Shown piece by piece: positions 17,411 to 26,086 of a stretch of DNA of 64,000 nt. Position 1 is the stretch's first letter. Every line of letters begins with the position of its first letter. Origin of the DNA: CAYJEQ01 sp964370185 (GTDB lineage Bacteria; Bacillota; Clostridia; Oscillospirales; Ruminococcaceae); assembly GCA_964370185.1 (NCBI GenBank), contig CAYJIJ010000002.1, forward strand, positions 1 through 64,000. The letters run 5' to 3'. A model generated the notes under the pieces. It searched no databases. It had not been told where the DNA came from and was given only the letters and a program-made list of their open reading frames with translations. Made by a program: the position numbers and the translations under genes.

Positions 17411-17427
17411 AATAAACACATTAATTT

Positions 17428-17456
17428 GTGCGCATTTTTTTGGTGCGCGCTTTTTT
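17428..17456 (+). terminator. Expression-platform terminator of the preQ1 riboswitch
   Basis: GTGCGC (17428-17433) pairs with GCGCGC (17445-17450), followed by six Ts. It lies 18 nt after the aptamer. Confidence 0.85.
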
Positions 17457-17539
17457 ATTGTGTTATCTTTCGGAAAGGGAAAAAATGAATTTCAAAGTAA
17501 AAGAAACCAAAGAAAAAACCGTGAGTGGAGGTGATATCA

Positions 17540-18235
17540 ATGACTAATGAAATAATGCTTATTATATCACTGCTTATAACATACGGCTCGGTACTTATTT
17601 TTTACAAATTATTTGGCAAATCAGGGCTTTATGCATGGACTGTATTTGCTACAATAACAGCAAATATAGAAGTACTTATACTCGTTGATGCCTTTAGCAT
17701 GGAGCAAACACTCGGAAATATCTTATTTGCAAGCACATTTTTAGTTACCGACATTCTTTCGGAGATTTTTGGGAAGAAGGAAGCTAATAAAGCTGTTAAA
17801 ATAGGTATAGCAACAAATATAACATTTATCTTAATATCAAGAACATGGTTTTACTACATCCCAGCAAGCTCGGACTGGGTAAGCCCTTCAATTAGGGAAG
17901 TGTTTTCAAACACACCGAGATTAATGATTGTAAGTTTGGGAGTTTACGCTATTGCACAGATTTTTGATGTATGGCTGTATCACTTCATATGGAAGCTCAC
18001 CACTGAAAAATTTGGAAACAAAAAACAAGCACTATGGATTAGAAATAATGGTTCTACTTTAATATCACAATTAATGAACTCTGTGCTATTTACATTTGGT
18101 GCTTTTGGCGGAATGTACGATATACCTACACTTATTGCGATTACCACTTCAAGCTATATCATATATGTATTTACTAGCATTTTAGACACACCACTCGTCT
18201 ATTTAGCAAGAAAAATATCGCCGCCAAGAGATTAA
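17540..18235 (+). CDS. yhhQ: Queuosine precursor transporter, YhhQ/VUT family
   Basis: Multi-pass membrane protein (231 residues, about six to seven helices) of the YhhQ/DUF165 family, which imports preQ0, preQ1 or related deazapurines for tRNA queuosine. Family features are the LVTDILSEIFGKKEANKAVKIG segment near residue 72 and the QALWIRNNGSTLISQLMNS region near 165. I placed the start at 17540, with GGAGGTG seven bases upstream. The preQ1 riboswitch in front fits the function: high precursor shuts the transporter off. No queuosine biosynthesis genes are nearby, suggesting salvage. Confidence 0.93.
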   Translation: MTNEIMLIISLLITYGSVLIFYKLFGKSGLYAWTVFATITANIEVLILVDAFSMEQTLGNILFASTFLVTDILSEIFGKKEANKAVKIGIATNITFILISRTWFYYIPASSDWVSPSIREVFSNTPRLMIVSLGVYAIAQIFDVWLYHFIWKLTTEKFGNKKQALWIRNNGSTLISQLMNSVLFTFGAFGGMYDIPTLIAITTSSYIIYVFTSILDTPLVYLARKISPPRD

Positions 18236-18277
18236 GAGCGATAGACATTTAATATAAGAAACTTTAGTGGATAAATA

Positions 18278-18331
18278 TCTCCTATATACTACACCTACTA
18301 CATTGTAGAGAAGTATATAGGAGAATTTTTT
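18278..18331 (+). terminator. Terminator after yhhQ
   Basis: TCTCCTATATACT (18278-18290) pairs with AGTATATAGGAGA (18312-18324) and is followed by a T run. Confidence 0.8.
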
Positions 18332-18424
18332 AGTTGATAGATTTTTGATAAATTATATAGTATAATCATATGGTATACATTTTAAATACAGGAATATCAG
18401 GTGAAAAATACGGAGGAACATTAA

Positions 18425-19462
18425 ATGGATAATGAAATTTCAATACTTTCAAGTTGCACAAGCGGTGGATGTGGTGCCAAAATAGGAGCGGACACATTGA
18501 GACAAATACTCAGTGAGATGCCCAAAAAACCCGTAAATGAGCTAATTGTAGGCTATGAGTCCTCCGATGATGCCGCTGTTTATGATATGGATGGTGAAAA
18601 CTGCATAATATCAACACTCGACTTTTTCTCTCCAATGGTGGATGATGCCTACGACTTCGGCCAAATAGCGGCAGCAAATGCACTCAGTGATGTATATGCA
18701 ATGGGTGGGGAAGTGCTTTTTGCACTCAATATTGTGAGCTTTCCAAGGGAATTGCCCGAAGATATGCTCAAGGAAATTTTAAAGGGTGGACTTGATAAAA
18801 TGCATGAAGCAGGTGGTGTGATAGCAGGTGGGCACTCGATATACGACACCGAGCCAAAATACGGCTTAGCGGTCACAGGCAGGGCAAAGAAAAGCGAAAT
18901 ACTAAAAAACAACACTCCGAAAATGGGTGATAAGCTTATACTAACAAAAGCTCTTGGGGTAGGCATAATTATGTCTGCTGCAAGAAATGGTGCGGCGTCA
19001 CAGTCGGCAACGGATACTGCTATAAAAAGTATGAAAAAGCTCAATAAATTTGCCGCTGAGAAAATGCGTAAATATAAAGTAAATGCCTGCACCGATGTCA
19101 CAGGATTTGGACTGCTTTCACATCTAAGTGAAATGTGTGGCAATGAGGGAGTGGGGGCGAATTTATATGTGGATAAGCTCCCAGTTATAAAAGAAGCACT
19201 CGACTATGCTAAAGAAGGATTTATCACCTCGGCAGGTGGTAGAAATCGTAGAAATTACTCCGCTTTTGGGGAAGTGAGTGCGATTGATGAAAGATTGCAA
19301 GAGGTGCTTTTCGACCCTCAAACTTCGGGAGGACTGCTAATGGCAGTTAATCCAGAGGATGCAGAGGCTCTCTTAAATGAAATAAGGGAAACAAATCCAG
19401 AAGCAGAAATAATCGGGGAAATAGTAGCGCAAAAAACCGATAAGGTTAATTTTATCCGATAA
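18425..19462 (+). CDS. selD: Selenide, water dikinase
   Basis: Makes selenophosphate from selenide and ATP, the selenium donor for selenocysteine, selenouridine and the labile selenium of Mo hydroxylases. The protein is 345 residues. The glycine-rich N-terminal loop SGGCGAKI holds the catalytic cysteine (the position of E. coli Cys17) and lysine, so this is a Cys, not a Sec, form. SSDDAAVYD and AGGHSIYD are nucleotide and metal motifs, and TDVTGFGLLSHL is typical of the PurM-like domain. It heads selD-yqeC-yqeB-xdhC, which favours a Mo-hydroxylase role, though Sec use elsewhere cannot be excluded. Confidence 0.96.
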   Translation: MDNEISILSSCTSGGCGAKIGADTLRQILSEMPKKPVNELIVGYESSDDAAVYDMDGENCIISTLDFFSPMVDDAYDFGQIAAANALSDVYAMGGEVLFALNIVSFPRELPEDMLKEILKGGLDKMHEAGGVIAGGHSIYDTEPKYGLAVTGRAKKSEILKNNTPKMGDKLILTKALGVGIIMSAARNGAASQSATDTAIKSMKKLNKFAAEKMRKYKVNACTDVTGFGLLSHLSEMCGNEGVGANLYVDKLPVIKEALDYAKEGFITSAGGRNRRNYSAFGEVSAIDERLQEVLFDPQTSGGLLMAVNPEDAEALLNEIRETNPEAEIIGEIVAQKTDKVNFIR

Positions 19463-19482
19463 AGTATTTTGGGGGATTTACT

Positions 19483-20217
19483 ATGGAATTATCGTCTCTC
19501 GCACTAATCAGAGCAAAAGATGATTTATCTGAAAAAATTATTGTTTCGGTGGTTGGATGTGGTGGAAAGACCACTTTTATTAAAACTCTTTCCGAAAGCA
19601 TTAAAAATAAAAAAGTGCTTATAACCACTACGACCAAAATCAGACCCGAACAGGGGACGATTTTAATAAATAGCCTCGATGACTGCATAAAGCACATCCC
19701 CAAAGAGGCTGTATATTGCTATGGGGTAATAAACGAGAGCAGTGGAAAATTAGAAGCAATGCCACTGCACATACTAAAAGATGTAGTTTCAAAATTTGAT
19801 ATAGCACTTATCGAAGCGGATGGCTCAAAGGGCATAGCCTGCAAGGGCTGGCGTGATTATGAACCAGTAGTGCCAAACTACACCACCTACACAGTGGGCA
19901 TCATTACACTGAGCTCTTTAAATAAGGCTGTAAGTGATGAAACAGTATTTAGACAGGAAGAGTTTAAAGCACTCACAAAAATTAAAAGCGATGAAAGAAT
20001 AGACTATAAGCATATCGCAAGAATGTTATGCGAAAGAAACGGCATGTTTTATAAGAGTGTGGGCAAAAAAATTCTTTGTATAAATAAAGTGGAAAGCAGT
20101 GAAGGTATATCGATGGCAAAAAAACTGGCTGAGGTAGTAAAAAAAGAGTACGGCTCAGATTTTTTTGATAAAATAGTTTATGGTTCTGCTATGGCTGCAA
20201 GTTGGAATGAGGTATAG
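19483..20217 (+). CDS. yqeC: Selenium-dependent Mo-hydroxylase accessory protein YqeC
   Basis: YqeC-family protein (244 residues) known as a genomic marker for selenium-dependent molybdenum hydroxylases; the biochemical role is not settled. A P-loop-like VVGCGGKTTFIKTL lies near residue 25, followed by VLITTTTKIRP and IEADGSKG, which fits an NTPase-like fold. It starts 20 bp after selD with GGGGG as RBS. Its place between selD and yqeB is the usual arrangement of this maturation system. Confidence 0.9.
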   Translation: MELSSLALIRAKDDLSEKIIVSVVGCGGKTTFIKTLSESIKNKKVLITTTTKIRPEQGTILINSLDDCIKHIPKEAVYCYGVINESSGKLEAMPLHILKDVVSKFDIALIEADGSKGIACKGWRDYEPVVPNYTTYTVGIITLSSLNKAVSDETVFRQEEFKALTKIKSDERIDYKHIARMLCERNGMFYKSVGKKILCINKVESSEGISMAKKLAEVVKKEYGSDFFDKIVYGSAMAASWNEV

Positions 20218-20316
20218 TTTTTAATAAGCCATTTTTTAGATGCTTGTTTTAAGCAGATGATTGCAAAGAGTATATTTAATGTTTATTATCTAACTTTCAA
20301 AGAAAGGATATTAATA

Positions 20317-21114
20317 ATGATTGATAATATAATAGTGGTGCGTGGCGGTGGAGATTTAGCCACGGGAGTAATACAGAAATTTCATCGCAGTGGATTTAAT
20401 GTGCTGGTAACAGAAACAGCAAATCCAACCGCCATAAGGCGTACGGTGGCACTGAGTGAGGCTGTCTATGCCAAAGTAGCGGTTGTTGAGGATGTGAAAG
20501 CTGAGTTTGTATCCGATTTAGAAGAGGCTATAAAATGTTTTGAGAAAAGAATTGTACCAATTATTATTGACGAAGAATGTAATGTGGTAAAAAAAATAAA
20601 ACCACTTGCGGTGATAGATGGAGTCATTGCAAAGAAAAATCTCGGCACAAATAAAAACATGGCGGATATAACAATAGCGCTCGGCCCTGGGTTTATCGCA
20701 GGGGAAGATGTGGACGCAGTAATAGAAACCATGAGGGGGCATGACCTCGGAAGGCTTATACTAAGTGGCAGTGCAAAGCCAAATACAGGCATACCAGGGG
20801 AAATAGGTGGCAAATCCGCACAGCGAGTTATCCATGCACCCATGGAGGGGTATGTTAAAAACATCGCAAAAATAGGAAGTGTTGTGCAGGAAGGCGAAAC
20901 TGTTTTAGAAGTTGACACAGTGCCGTATAAAGCACTATTTACAGGACTTGTTAGAGGGCTTATAAGGGATGGGATTTATGTTAGAAAAGGGATGAAAATA
21001 GGGGATATAGACCCAAGGACTGATGTAAATTACCACACCATATCCGATAAAGCAAGAACCCTCGGTGGTGCAGCCTTAGAGGCATATTTTTATCTTAAAA
21101 GTCAAAAGAAATAG
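20317..21114 (+). CDS. yqeB: Selenium-dependent Mo-hydroxylase maturation protein YqeB (EF2563 family)
   Basis: Member of the EF2563/YqeB family (265 residues), which co-occurs with SelD and selenium-dependent molybdenum hydroxylases. VVRGGGDLATGVIQKFHRSGF at the N terminus looks like a dinucleotide-binding turn, and GHDLGRLILSGSAKPNTGIPGE is a conserved middle block. The C-terminal HAPMEGYVKNIAKIGSVVQEGE resembles a lipoyl-like/barrel segment. I chose the ATG at 20317 with AGAAAGGA upstream; an earlier ATG at 20257 lacks a ribosome site. Function inferred only from family and context. Confidence 0.88.
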   Translation: MIDNIIVVRGGGDLATGVIQKFHRSGFNVLVTETANPTAIRRTVALSEAVYAKVAVVEDVKAEFVSDLEEAIKCFEKRIVPIIIDEECNVVKKIKPLAVIDGVIAKKNLGTNKNMADITIALGPGFIAGEDVDAVIETMRGHDLGRLILSGSAKPNTGIPGEIGGKSAQRVIHAPMEGYVKNIAKIGSVVQEGETVLEVDTVPYKALFTGLVRGLIRDGIYVRKGMKIGDIDPRTDVNYHTISDKARTLGGAALEAYFYLKSQKK

Positions 21115-21176
21115 TATTAAATAGAACGCAGTAATCTAAACCAGCCTAAAATATAAAAGAAAAGGAGTTAGAAATT

Positions 21177-21950
21177 ATGAATGAAGAATTGCTACAATTT
21201 ATGAATAATGAAGTAAAAGAGGGAAATAAAGTTGCGCTTATCACCGTTACTGAAACAACTGGGAGCTCACCTGCAAGCCCAGGTCAGATGATAGCAGTTT
21301 CGGAAAGTGGAATAAATAAAGGCACAATAGGTGGCGGTGCTACCGAATACAAAGCTATTTTAGCCGCAAGAGAAGCCATGAAAAACGGTGAGCGTATATT
21401 TAGCATAGACTACGACCATGGAGAAAATGGAATGGTTTGTGGTGGTGCAATGAAAGGTTTTGGCAATGTGATGGGCAATGAAAATCACCTATATATTTTC
21501 GGTGGTGGGCATATATCCCAAAGCCTTGCAAAAATAGCAAAACTAACAGGCTTTCAAGTGAGCGTTATCGAGGATAGGGAAGAATTTAAACCTTATTTTT
21601 CAGATGTGAATTATATAGTGTGCGACAGTGCAAACTATAATGAGTATATTAATTTTTCAAGCTCTGCGTATGTAGTGATTTGCACAAGAGGGCATAAATA
21701 TGATAAAGATGCGCTCGATTTTGCAATGCCGCAAAAGCTAAAATACTTAGGAATGATAGGCAGTAAGAAAAAGGTTATAGACATTTATACAGAGCTCTCA
21801 AAGAAGTATAACAGCGATGAACTATCCCATGTTTTCGCCCCTGTTGGGCTCAATGTAGCGAGTGGCATACCTGCCGAAATCGCAGTGGCAATACTCGCAG
21901 AAATATTACTTATTAAGAATAACGGCACACCAAATCACAAAAAAATGTAA
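21177..21950 (+). CDS. xdhC: XdhC-family molybdenum hydroxylase maturation factor
   Basis: XdhC/CoxI-family protein (257 residues). Such proteins bind Mo-cofactor and help its sulfuration or insertion into xanthine dehydrogenase-type enzymes. The N-terminal XdhC/CoxI domain includes TGSSPASPGQMIAV and GTIGGGATEY. The C-terminal Rossmann domain includes YIFGGGHISQSLAKIA and YLGMIGSKKK. It is 62 bp after yqeB with AAAGGAG as RBS. In this neighbourhood it probably helps load a selenium-modified Mo cofactor. The hydroxylase itself is not in the window. Confidence 0.9.
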   Translation: MNEELLQFMNNEVKEGNKVALITVTETTGSSPASPGQMIAVSESGINKGTIGGGATEYKAILAAREAMKNGERIFSIDYDHGENGMVCGGAMKGFGNVMGNENHLYIFGGGHISQSLAKIAKLTGFQVSVIEDREEFKPYFSDVNYIVCDSANYNEYINFSSSAYVVICTRGHKYDKDALDFAMPQKLKYLGMIGSKKKVIDIYTELSKKYNSDELSHVFAPVGLNVASGIPAEIAVAILAEILLIKNNGTPNHKKM

Positions 21951-21956
21951 ATCTAC

Positions 21957-21984
21957 TTGACATTTTCATTTGCGGTGATATAAT
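21957..21984 (+). promoter_or_regulatory. Promoter of the substrate-binding protein gene
   Basis: TTGACA (21957-21962), 16-bp spacer, TATAAT (21979-21984), about 60 bp before the start codon. Confidence 0.8.
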
Positions 21985-22046
21985 TTACTTTATCAGTGCA
22001 AAGTGCGACAGTGCTCTGCACAACAATAAAAAGGAGTAAAAAAACC

Positions 22047-23072
22047 ATGAAACTTAATAAAAGAATTTTAGCCATACTAACTATGGCAGTAGTAGCACTA
22101 TCAGTATCATCATGCTCCGCACCTGCGGAATCCGAAGCTCCAGCAGAATCCGAAACACCTGCTGCAAGCAGTGAAGCAGCGGATACAAATGAAGGTGAAG
22201 CATACACCATTGGTGTAGTACAGCTTGTAGAACACCCTGCTTTAGATGCGGCAACACAAGGCTTCCAGGATAAACTCACAGAGCTATTAGGCGATAAAGT
22301 AACATTTGATGTACAAAATGCGCAAGGCGAAAGCACAAATAGCACAACTATCGCTACAAAATTTGTTTCAGATGATGTAGACCTAATTATGGCTAATGCA
22401 ACAGGTGCCCTTCAAGCGGCTTCTGCGGCTACTGGCGACATTCCAATCGTAGGTACTTCAGTAACAGACTATGTTACAGCGGGCGTTGTAGATACAAACG
22501 AAGCTCCTGGCAGAAATGTAACAGGTATCTCCGACTTAGCTCCTATCACACAGCAGATAGATATAATATTTGAGCTTGCTCCCGACACTCAAAAAGTAGG
22601 CATACTCTACTGCAGTGCAGAACCAAACTCAATCTTCCAAGCAGAGCTTGCAAAAGCAAGACTTACTGAGCTTGGCGTTGAATTTGAAGAGTACACAGCG
22701 GCAGACTCAAATGAAATACAACCTGTAACTACTTTAGCAGTTGGTGAAGTGGATGCTATTTACATCCCAACGGACAACACAATGGCAAGTAATATGGGTA
22801 TAGTTAGAGATATTGCACTACCTGCGGGCATTCCTGTTGTAACAGGCGAAGAGGGTATGTGTTCCGAAGGTGGACTTGCTACACTCAGCATCAGCTATTA
22901 TGAATTAGGAGCTAATGCAGGCCAGATGGCTTATGAAATATTAGTAAATGGTGCAAACCCTGCTGAAACTCCCATTGGATATGTAAGTGAAAATCTTCTA
23001 TACAAATACAATGCCGATGCAGCAAGTGAATTAGGTATCACAATGCCTGAAAACTTTGAAGCTATTCAGTAA
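22047..23072 (+). CDS. ABC transporter substrate-binding lipoprotein, TrpX-like
   Basis: Extracellular binding protein of the PF04392 (DUF534/TrpX) family (341 residues). The signal peptide ends in the lipobox SVSSC. A Ser/Glu/Ala/Pro-rich linker of about 25 residues follows, then the periplasmic-type fold starting at YTIGVVQLVEHPALDAATQGF. Members of the family bind tryptophan, tyrosine or other aromatic or small ligands, and the sequence does not fix which. It has its own promoter and a strong terminator, so it can be made in excess over the permease and ATPase encoded next, as is common for binding proteins. Confidence 0.9.
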   Translation: MKLNKRILAILTMAVVALSVSSCSAPAESEAPAESETPAASSEAADTNEGEAYTIGVVQLVEHPALDAATQGFQDKLTELLGDKVTFDVQNAQGESTNSTTIATKFVSDDVDLIMANATGALQAASAATGDIPIVGTSVTDYVTAGVVDTNEAPGRNVTGISDLAPITQQIDIIFELAPDTQKVGILYCSAEPNSIFQAELAKARLTELGVEFEEYTAADSNEIQPVTTLAVGEVDAIYIPTDNTMASNMGIVRDIALPAGIPVVTGEEGMCSEGGLATLSISYYELGANAGQMAYEILVNGANPAETPIGYVSENLLYKYNADAASELGITMPENFEAIQ

Positions 23073-23082
23073 AGAATTTTTT

Positions 23083-23116
23083 GGGGCTCGGCATTTTAGT
23101 GCCGTAGCCCCTTTTT
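23083..23116 (+). terminator. Terminator after the substrate-binding protein gene
   Basis: GGGGCTCGGCA (23083-23093) pairs with TGCCGTAGCCCC (23100-23111, one bulge), followed by five Ts. Confidence 0.85.
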
Positions 23117-23221
23117 GCAATGCTATATAAATGAAATATAGCAATTTAATGCAATTTCACGATATACTTCACTTGTCACAAACGAGAAAGCATACAAAAA
23201 GATATCCAAACTCTAAAGTTT

Positions 23222-23250
23222 TTGACAAGGGATATAAACGACTATATAAT
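23222..23250 (+). promoter_or_regulatory. Consensus promoter of the ABC permease-ATPase pair
   Basis: TTGACA (23222-23227), 17-bp spacer, TATAAT (23245-23250). A perfect consensus. Confidence 0.85.
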
Positions 23251-23264
23251 ACTACTCAGTAGTA
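23250..23264. promoter_or_regulatory. Operator-like palindrome at the start site
   Basis: TACTACT-C-AGTAGTA is a perfect 7-1-7 palindrome that overlaps the last base of the -10 box and covers the expected +1. This position suits a repressor. The cognate regulator is not in the window. Confidence 0.6.
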
Positions 23265-23282
23265 CCGAAAAGAGGTAAAGAG

Positions 23283-24182
23283 ATGAATATTGAGGCACTG
23301 CTAAGAGCTATGCCAGGATCGGTAGCCCAAGGGCTTATTTGGGGTCTGCTTGCAATAGGTGTTTACATTACATATAAAATACTCGATTACGCCGATTTAA
23401 CAGTTGATGGCAGTCTGTGTACGGGTGGAGCAGTTGCGGTTGTAATGATGGTCGCAGGGGTAAATCCGTATGTAGCACTTGTATTTGCAGGAATTGCAGG
23501 GATGCTCACAGGGCTTGTTACAGGGATATTCCATGTGGCATTTGGAATACCTGCAATACTTTCAGGTATACTTACCCAGCTCGCACTTTATTCGATAAAT
23601 ATGCGAATTATGGGTAAGTCGAATGTGGCGATAAGTGTCGATAAATATGACCTTATATTAAGCTTAAGAGAAATACCCAATGCCATTATGGTAGCTGGAA
23701 TATTCTGCGTGGTTATTATTGCAGTGCTTTATTGGTTTTTCGGTACTGAAGTCGGCCGTGCAATCAGAGCTACTGGAAGCAATGAAAAAATGGCAAGGGC
23801 ACAGGGAATTAATACTAACACAATGAAAGTAATGGGGCTTATGATATCCAATGGTTTAGTGGGTGTTGCAGGGGCATTATACGCACAATATCAAGGCAAT
23901 GCCGATGTAAATATGGGTAGGGGAGCAATCGTTATAGGGCTTGCTTCTGTAATCATAGGTGGAGTTATTTTTGATAAACTACTTAAAAGCTTCGCTGGAA
24001 AGCTCACAGGTGTTGTAATAGGTGCGATTTTGTACTATATAGTAATAGCACTTGTATTACAGCTCGGACTTGCAACCACCGACTTAAAACTTGTTAGTGC
24101 ACTGATAGTTGCTGCCTTCTTAGCAGTACCACATATCAAAGCACAATCCAAACAGCGTAATATCAGAAAGGGTGTGAATTAA
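23283..24182 (+). CDS. ABC transporter permease, TrpY-like
   Basis: Integral membrane permease (299 residues, about nine hydrophobic segments) of the branched-chain/TrpXYZ type. It starts with a short amphipathic segment, then GLIWGLLAIGVYITYKILDYADLTVDGSLCTGG, the signature N-terminal region of this subgroup. RAIRATGSNEKMARAQGINT near residue 158 is the cytoplasmic coupling loop. AAGAGG precedes the ATG. It is followed after one base by the ATPase gene. Confidence 0.92.
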   Translation: MNIEALLRAMPGSVAQGLIWGLLAIGVYITYKILDYADLTVDGSLCTGGAVAVVMMVAGVNPYVALVFAGIAGMLTGLVTGIFHVAFGIPAILSGILTQLALYSINMRIMGKSNVAISVDKYDLILSLREIPNAIMVAGIFCVVIIAVLYWFFGTEVGRAIRATGSNEKMARAQGINTNTMKVMGLMISNGLVGVAGALYAQYQGNADVNMGRGAIVIGLASVIIGGVIFDKLLKSFAGKLTGVVIGAILYYIVIALVLQLGLATTDLKLVSALIVAAFLAVPHIKAQSKQRNIRKGVN

Positions 24183-24183
24183 T

Positions 24184-24978
24184 ATGCTCGAAGTAAAAAA
24201 TGTATATAAGACATTTAATCCGGGTACACCCAATGAAAAAGTAGCTCTAAATGGGATAAATCTACACCTAAAAGAGGGCGATTTCGTAACTGTTATCGGC
24301 GGTAATGGTGCAGGAAAATCCACTACTCTAAACGCCGTAGCAGGTTCATGGCCGATAGACAAAGGCGAAATAATCGTCGATGGAGTGGATATCACCTCGC
24401 TTAGAGAGCACAAAAGGGCTAAGTATTTGGGCAGAGTTTTCCAAGATCCAATGCACGGCACAGCGGCGGATATGGAAATTGAGGAAAATTTAGCGCTTGC
24501 ATATAGAAGAGGTGCGTCAAGGGGACTTGGCTGGGGAATAAAAGCTAATGAAAGAGAGCTATACCACGAGCTTTTAAAAACCCTTGATTTAGGGCTTGAA
24601 GACAGGATGCGCACGAAAGTAGGACTGCTCTCAGGTGGGCAGAGGCAAGCACTCACCCTACTTATGGCAACCCTTAAAAAGCCTAAAATCCTACTTTTGG
24701 ATGAACACACAGCGGCACTTGACCCAAAGACAGCCGCAAAGGTATTAGAGCTGTCCGATAAAATTATTGCCGAGCATAAGCTCACAGCAATGATGGTAAC
24801 CCACAATATGGGGGATGCAATTGCGCATGGCAATAGGCTTATAATGATGGATAATGGGCAAATTATTTTAGACATTGACGGCGAAGAAAAGAAAAAGCTG
24901 ACAATAGAAGACTTGCTTAAAAAATTTACCGCCGCAAAGGGCAGCGAATTCAATGATGATAGGGCACTTTTGGGATAG
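24184..24978 (+). CDS. ABC transporter ATP-binding protein, TrpZ-like
   Basis: Energises the importer encoded with the two genes before it. The 264 residues contain Walker A GGNGAGKST near residue 38, signature LLSGGQRQALTL near 148, Walker B ILLLDEHTAALDP near 169 and the switch histidine in MMVTHN. The glutamate after Walker B is intact, so it should hydrolyse ATP. The start lies one base after the permease stop. Confidence 0.94.
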   Translation: MLEVKNVYKTFNPGTPNEKVALNGINLHLKEGDFVTVIGGNGAGKSTTLNAVAGSWPIDKGEIIVDGVDITSLREHKRAKYLGRVFQDPMHGTAADMEIEENLALAYRRGASRGLGWGIKANERELYHELLKTLDLGLEDRMRTKVGLLSGGQRQALTLLMATLKKPKILLLDEHTAALDPKTAAKVLELSDKIIAEHKLTAMMVTHNMGDAIAHGNRLIMMDNGQIILDIDGEEKKKLTIEDLLKKFTAAKGSEFNDDRALLG

Positions 24979-25028
24979 GGACACCTACCCACGGCAATTT
25001 TAAGCTATATAGTAAGGATGCAAGAGTA

Positions 25029-25217
25029 ATGAAAAGATATGAGTATGTCCGTGTTGTAAACGATAAATTATTTGGAGCAAAGTTTGATGAGCACCGAAAA
25101 ATCATTGATGAATACGCTCTGAGAGGTTTTTCATATGTTGGATATATTCCGGTTAACATTTCTGACTATGGTAAGTTTAAAGAGATGGACTTGATTTTTG
25201 AAATCGAGGATAAGTAA
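25029..25217 (+). CDS. Small DUF4177-like protein
   Basis: 62-residue soluble protein resembling DUF4177: it begins MKRYEYVRVV, has an Asp/Glu-rich helix DEHRKIIDEYALRGFSYVGYIP, and ends in a strand DLIFEIEDK. Function unknown. There is only a weak ribosome site (AAGGATGCAAGAG). It lies 50 bp after the ATPase gene and before a strong hairpin, so it may be the last gene of that unit. Confidence 0.7.
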   Translation: MKRYEYVRVVNDKLFGAKFDEHRKIIDEYALRGFSYVGYIPVNISDYGKFKEMDLIFEIEDK

Positions 25218-25239
25218 CAACTATTATAATTACAATATA

Positions 25240-25281
25240 AAAGAAGGAACATGTCACTTTTAGTTGACATGTTCCTTCTTT
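25240..25281. terminator. Strong bidirectional terminator
   Basis: A 17-bp perfect stem (25240-25256 with 25265-25281, outer arm AAAGAAGGAAC, inner ATGTCA) with an eight-base loop. The A- and T-rich ends suit both strands. It separates convergent genes. Confidence 0.85.
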
Positions 25282-25372
25282 ATTGATATGAGTATTTAGT
25301 CAGTGTGTTTTATAACATATCTTTTTAAACTTCTTATCTTCGCTAAAAATTTTATCTAAAACTCAAAACCCT

Positions 25373-25906
25373 CTAATCCCTTGGCTCATAAATCAAATCA
25401 ACAAAGCCATTCCCACAATTATTTGCTGAAATTAGTTTTAATTTATGCTCTACATAACTCTTCTCAAACAAAGGTATTCCACCACCCAAAATAGTGGGAA
25501 TTACGGTGATATGGTATCTGTCTATGAGGTTTTCTGACATCATAGAATTTACAAGCTTACTGCCACCGCATATCCATATATCCTTTTCGCCCTCCACTTT
25601 TAGCTTTTTAATAAGCTCGGGTAGAGGTGTGGATATAAATTTGATATTCTCTGTGTCGGGGAGAGCTTTTGAGGTGAGCACATAGCTTTTTTTACCCTCA
25701 TACGGCCATATGTCGGGGGAGAGCTCTGTTACTACCTGATTATAAGTTGCATACCCCATTATAACCCTATCAACAGTTTCATAAAAGCTATCATAGCTCC
25801 CCATGCTATCAGCCGCACTGCCATCACCCGATAGCCAGTCAATCGCTTTATTTTCAGTTGCAATATATCCATCCAAGCTCATTGCAATATAAAGTACAGT
25901 TTTCAT
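25373..25906 (-). CDS. Dihydrofolate reductase-like (RibD C-terminal domain) protein
   Basis: 177-residue protein of the DHFR/RibD-C superfamily, as in the YyaP/YwjB group of Bacillus. It starts MKTVLYIAMSLDGYIAT, has VIMGYATYNQV near residue 55 and IWICGGSKLVNSMM near 115, the NADPH-contact motif, and ends in IPTILGGGIPLF. The ATG at 25906 has a perfect AAGGAGGTGA ribosome site. It is unlikely to be the main FolA enzyme, because the substrate pocket of this group differs. Physiological substrate unknown. Confidence 0.88.
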   Translation of the reverse strand: MKTVLYIAMSLDGYIATENKAIDWLSGDGSAADSMGSYDSFYETVDRVIMGYATYNQVVTELSPDIWPYEGKKSYVLTSKALPDTENIKFISTPLPELIKKLKVEGEKDIWICGGSKLVNSMMSENLIDRYHITVIPTILGGGIPLFEKSYVEHKLKLISANNCGNGFVDLIYEPRD

Positions 25907-26029
25907 AGGTGACCTCCTTATTGAAGTTGTATTGTTTTTATAAGTTAACACACAAAAATTTGCCAATAAATTGCTATCCAATTTCAAGAATTTTAGCCGT
26001 GAAATGATTTTTTATACATCCGTTGAGTT

Positions 26030-26075
26030 GTTGCCACCAAATTGGTATGTCTGAAATACTATGTTTGGTGGCAAC
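26030..26075. other. Hairpin between thrS and the DHFR-like gene
   Basis: GTTGCCACCAAA (26030-26041) and TTTGGTGGCAAC (26064-26075) form a 12-bp stem. The T run follows on the plus strand, so its value as a thrS terminator is uncertain. Confidence 0.6.
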
Positions 26076-26086
26076 ACTTTTTATTA

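Noticed and set aside
18425..19462. SelD as a selenocysteine protein
   Set aside because: The catalytic position reads as a Cys codon (TGT) in SGGCGAKI, and there is no in-frame TGA.
24120..24992. 290-codon open frame antisense to the ABC ATPase gene
   Set aside because: It lies wholly opposite a gene with all ABC motifs, has a Ser/Pro-rich composition typical of antisense translation, and has no ribosome site.
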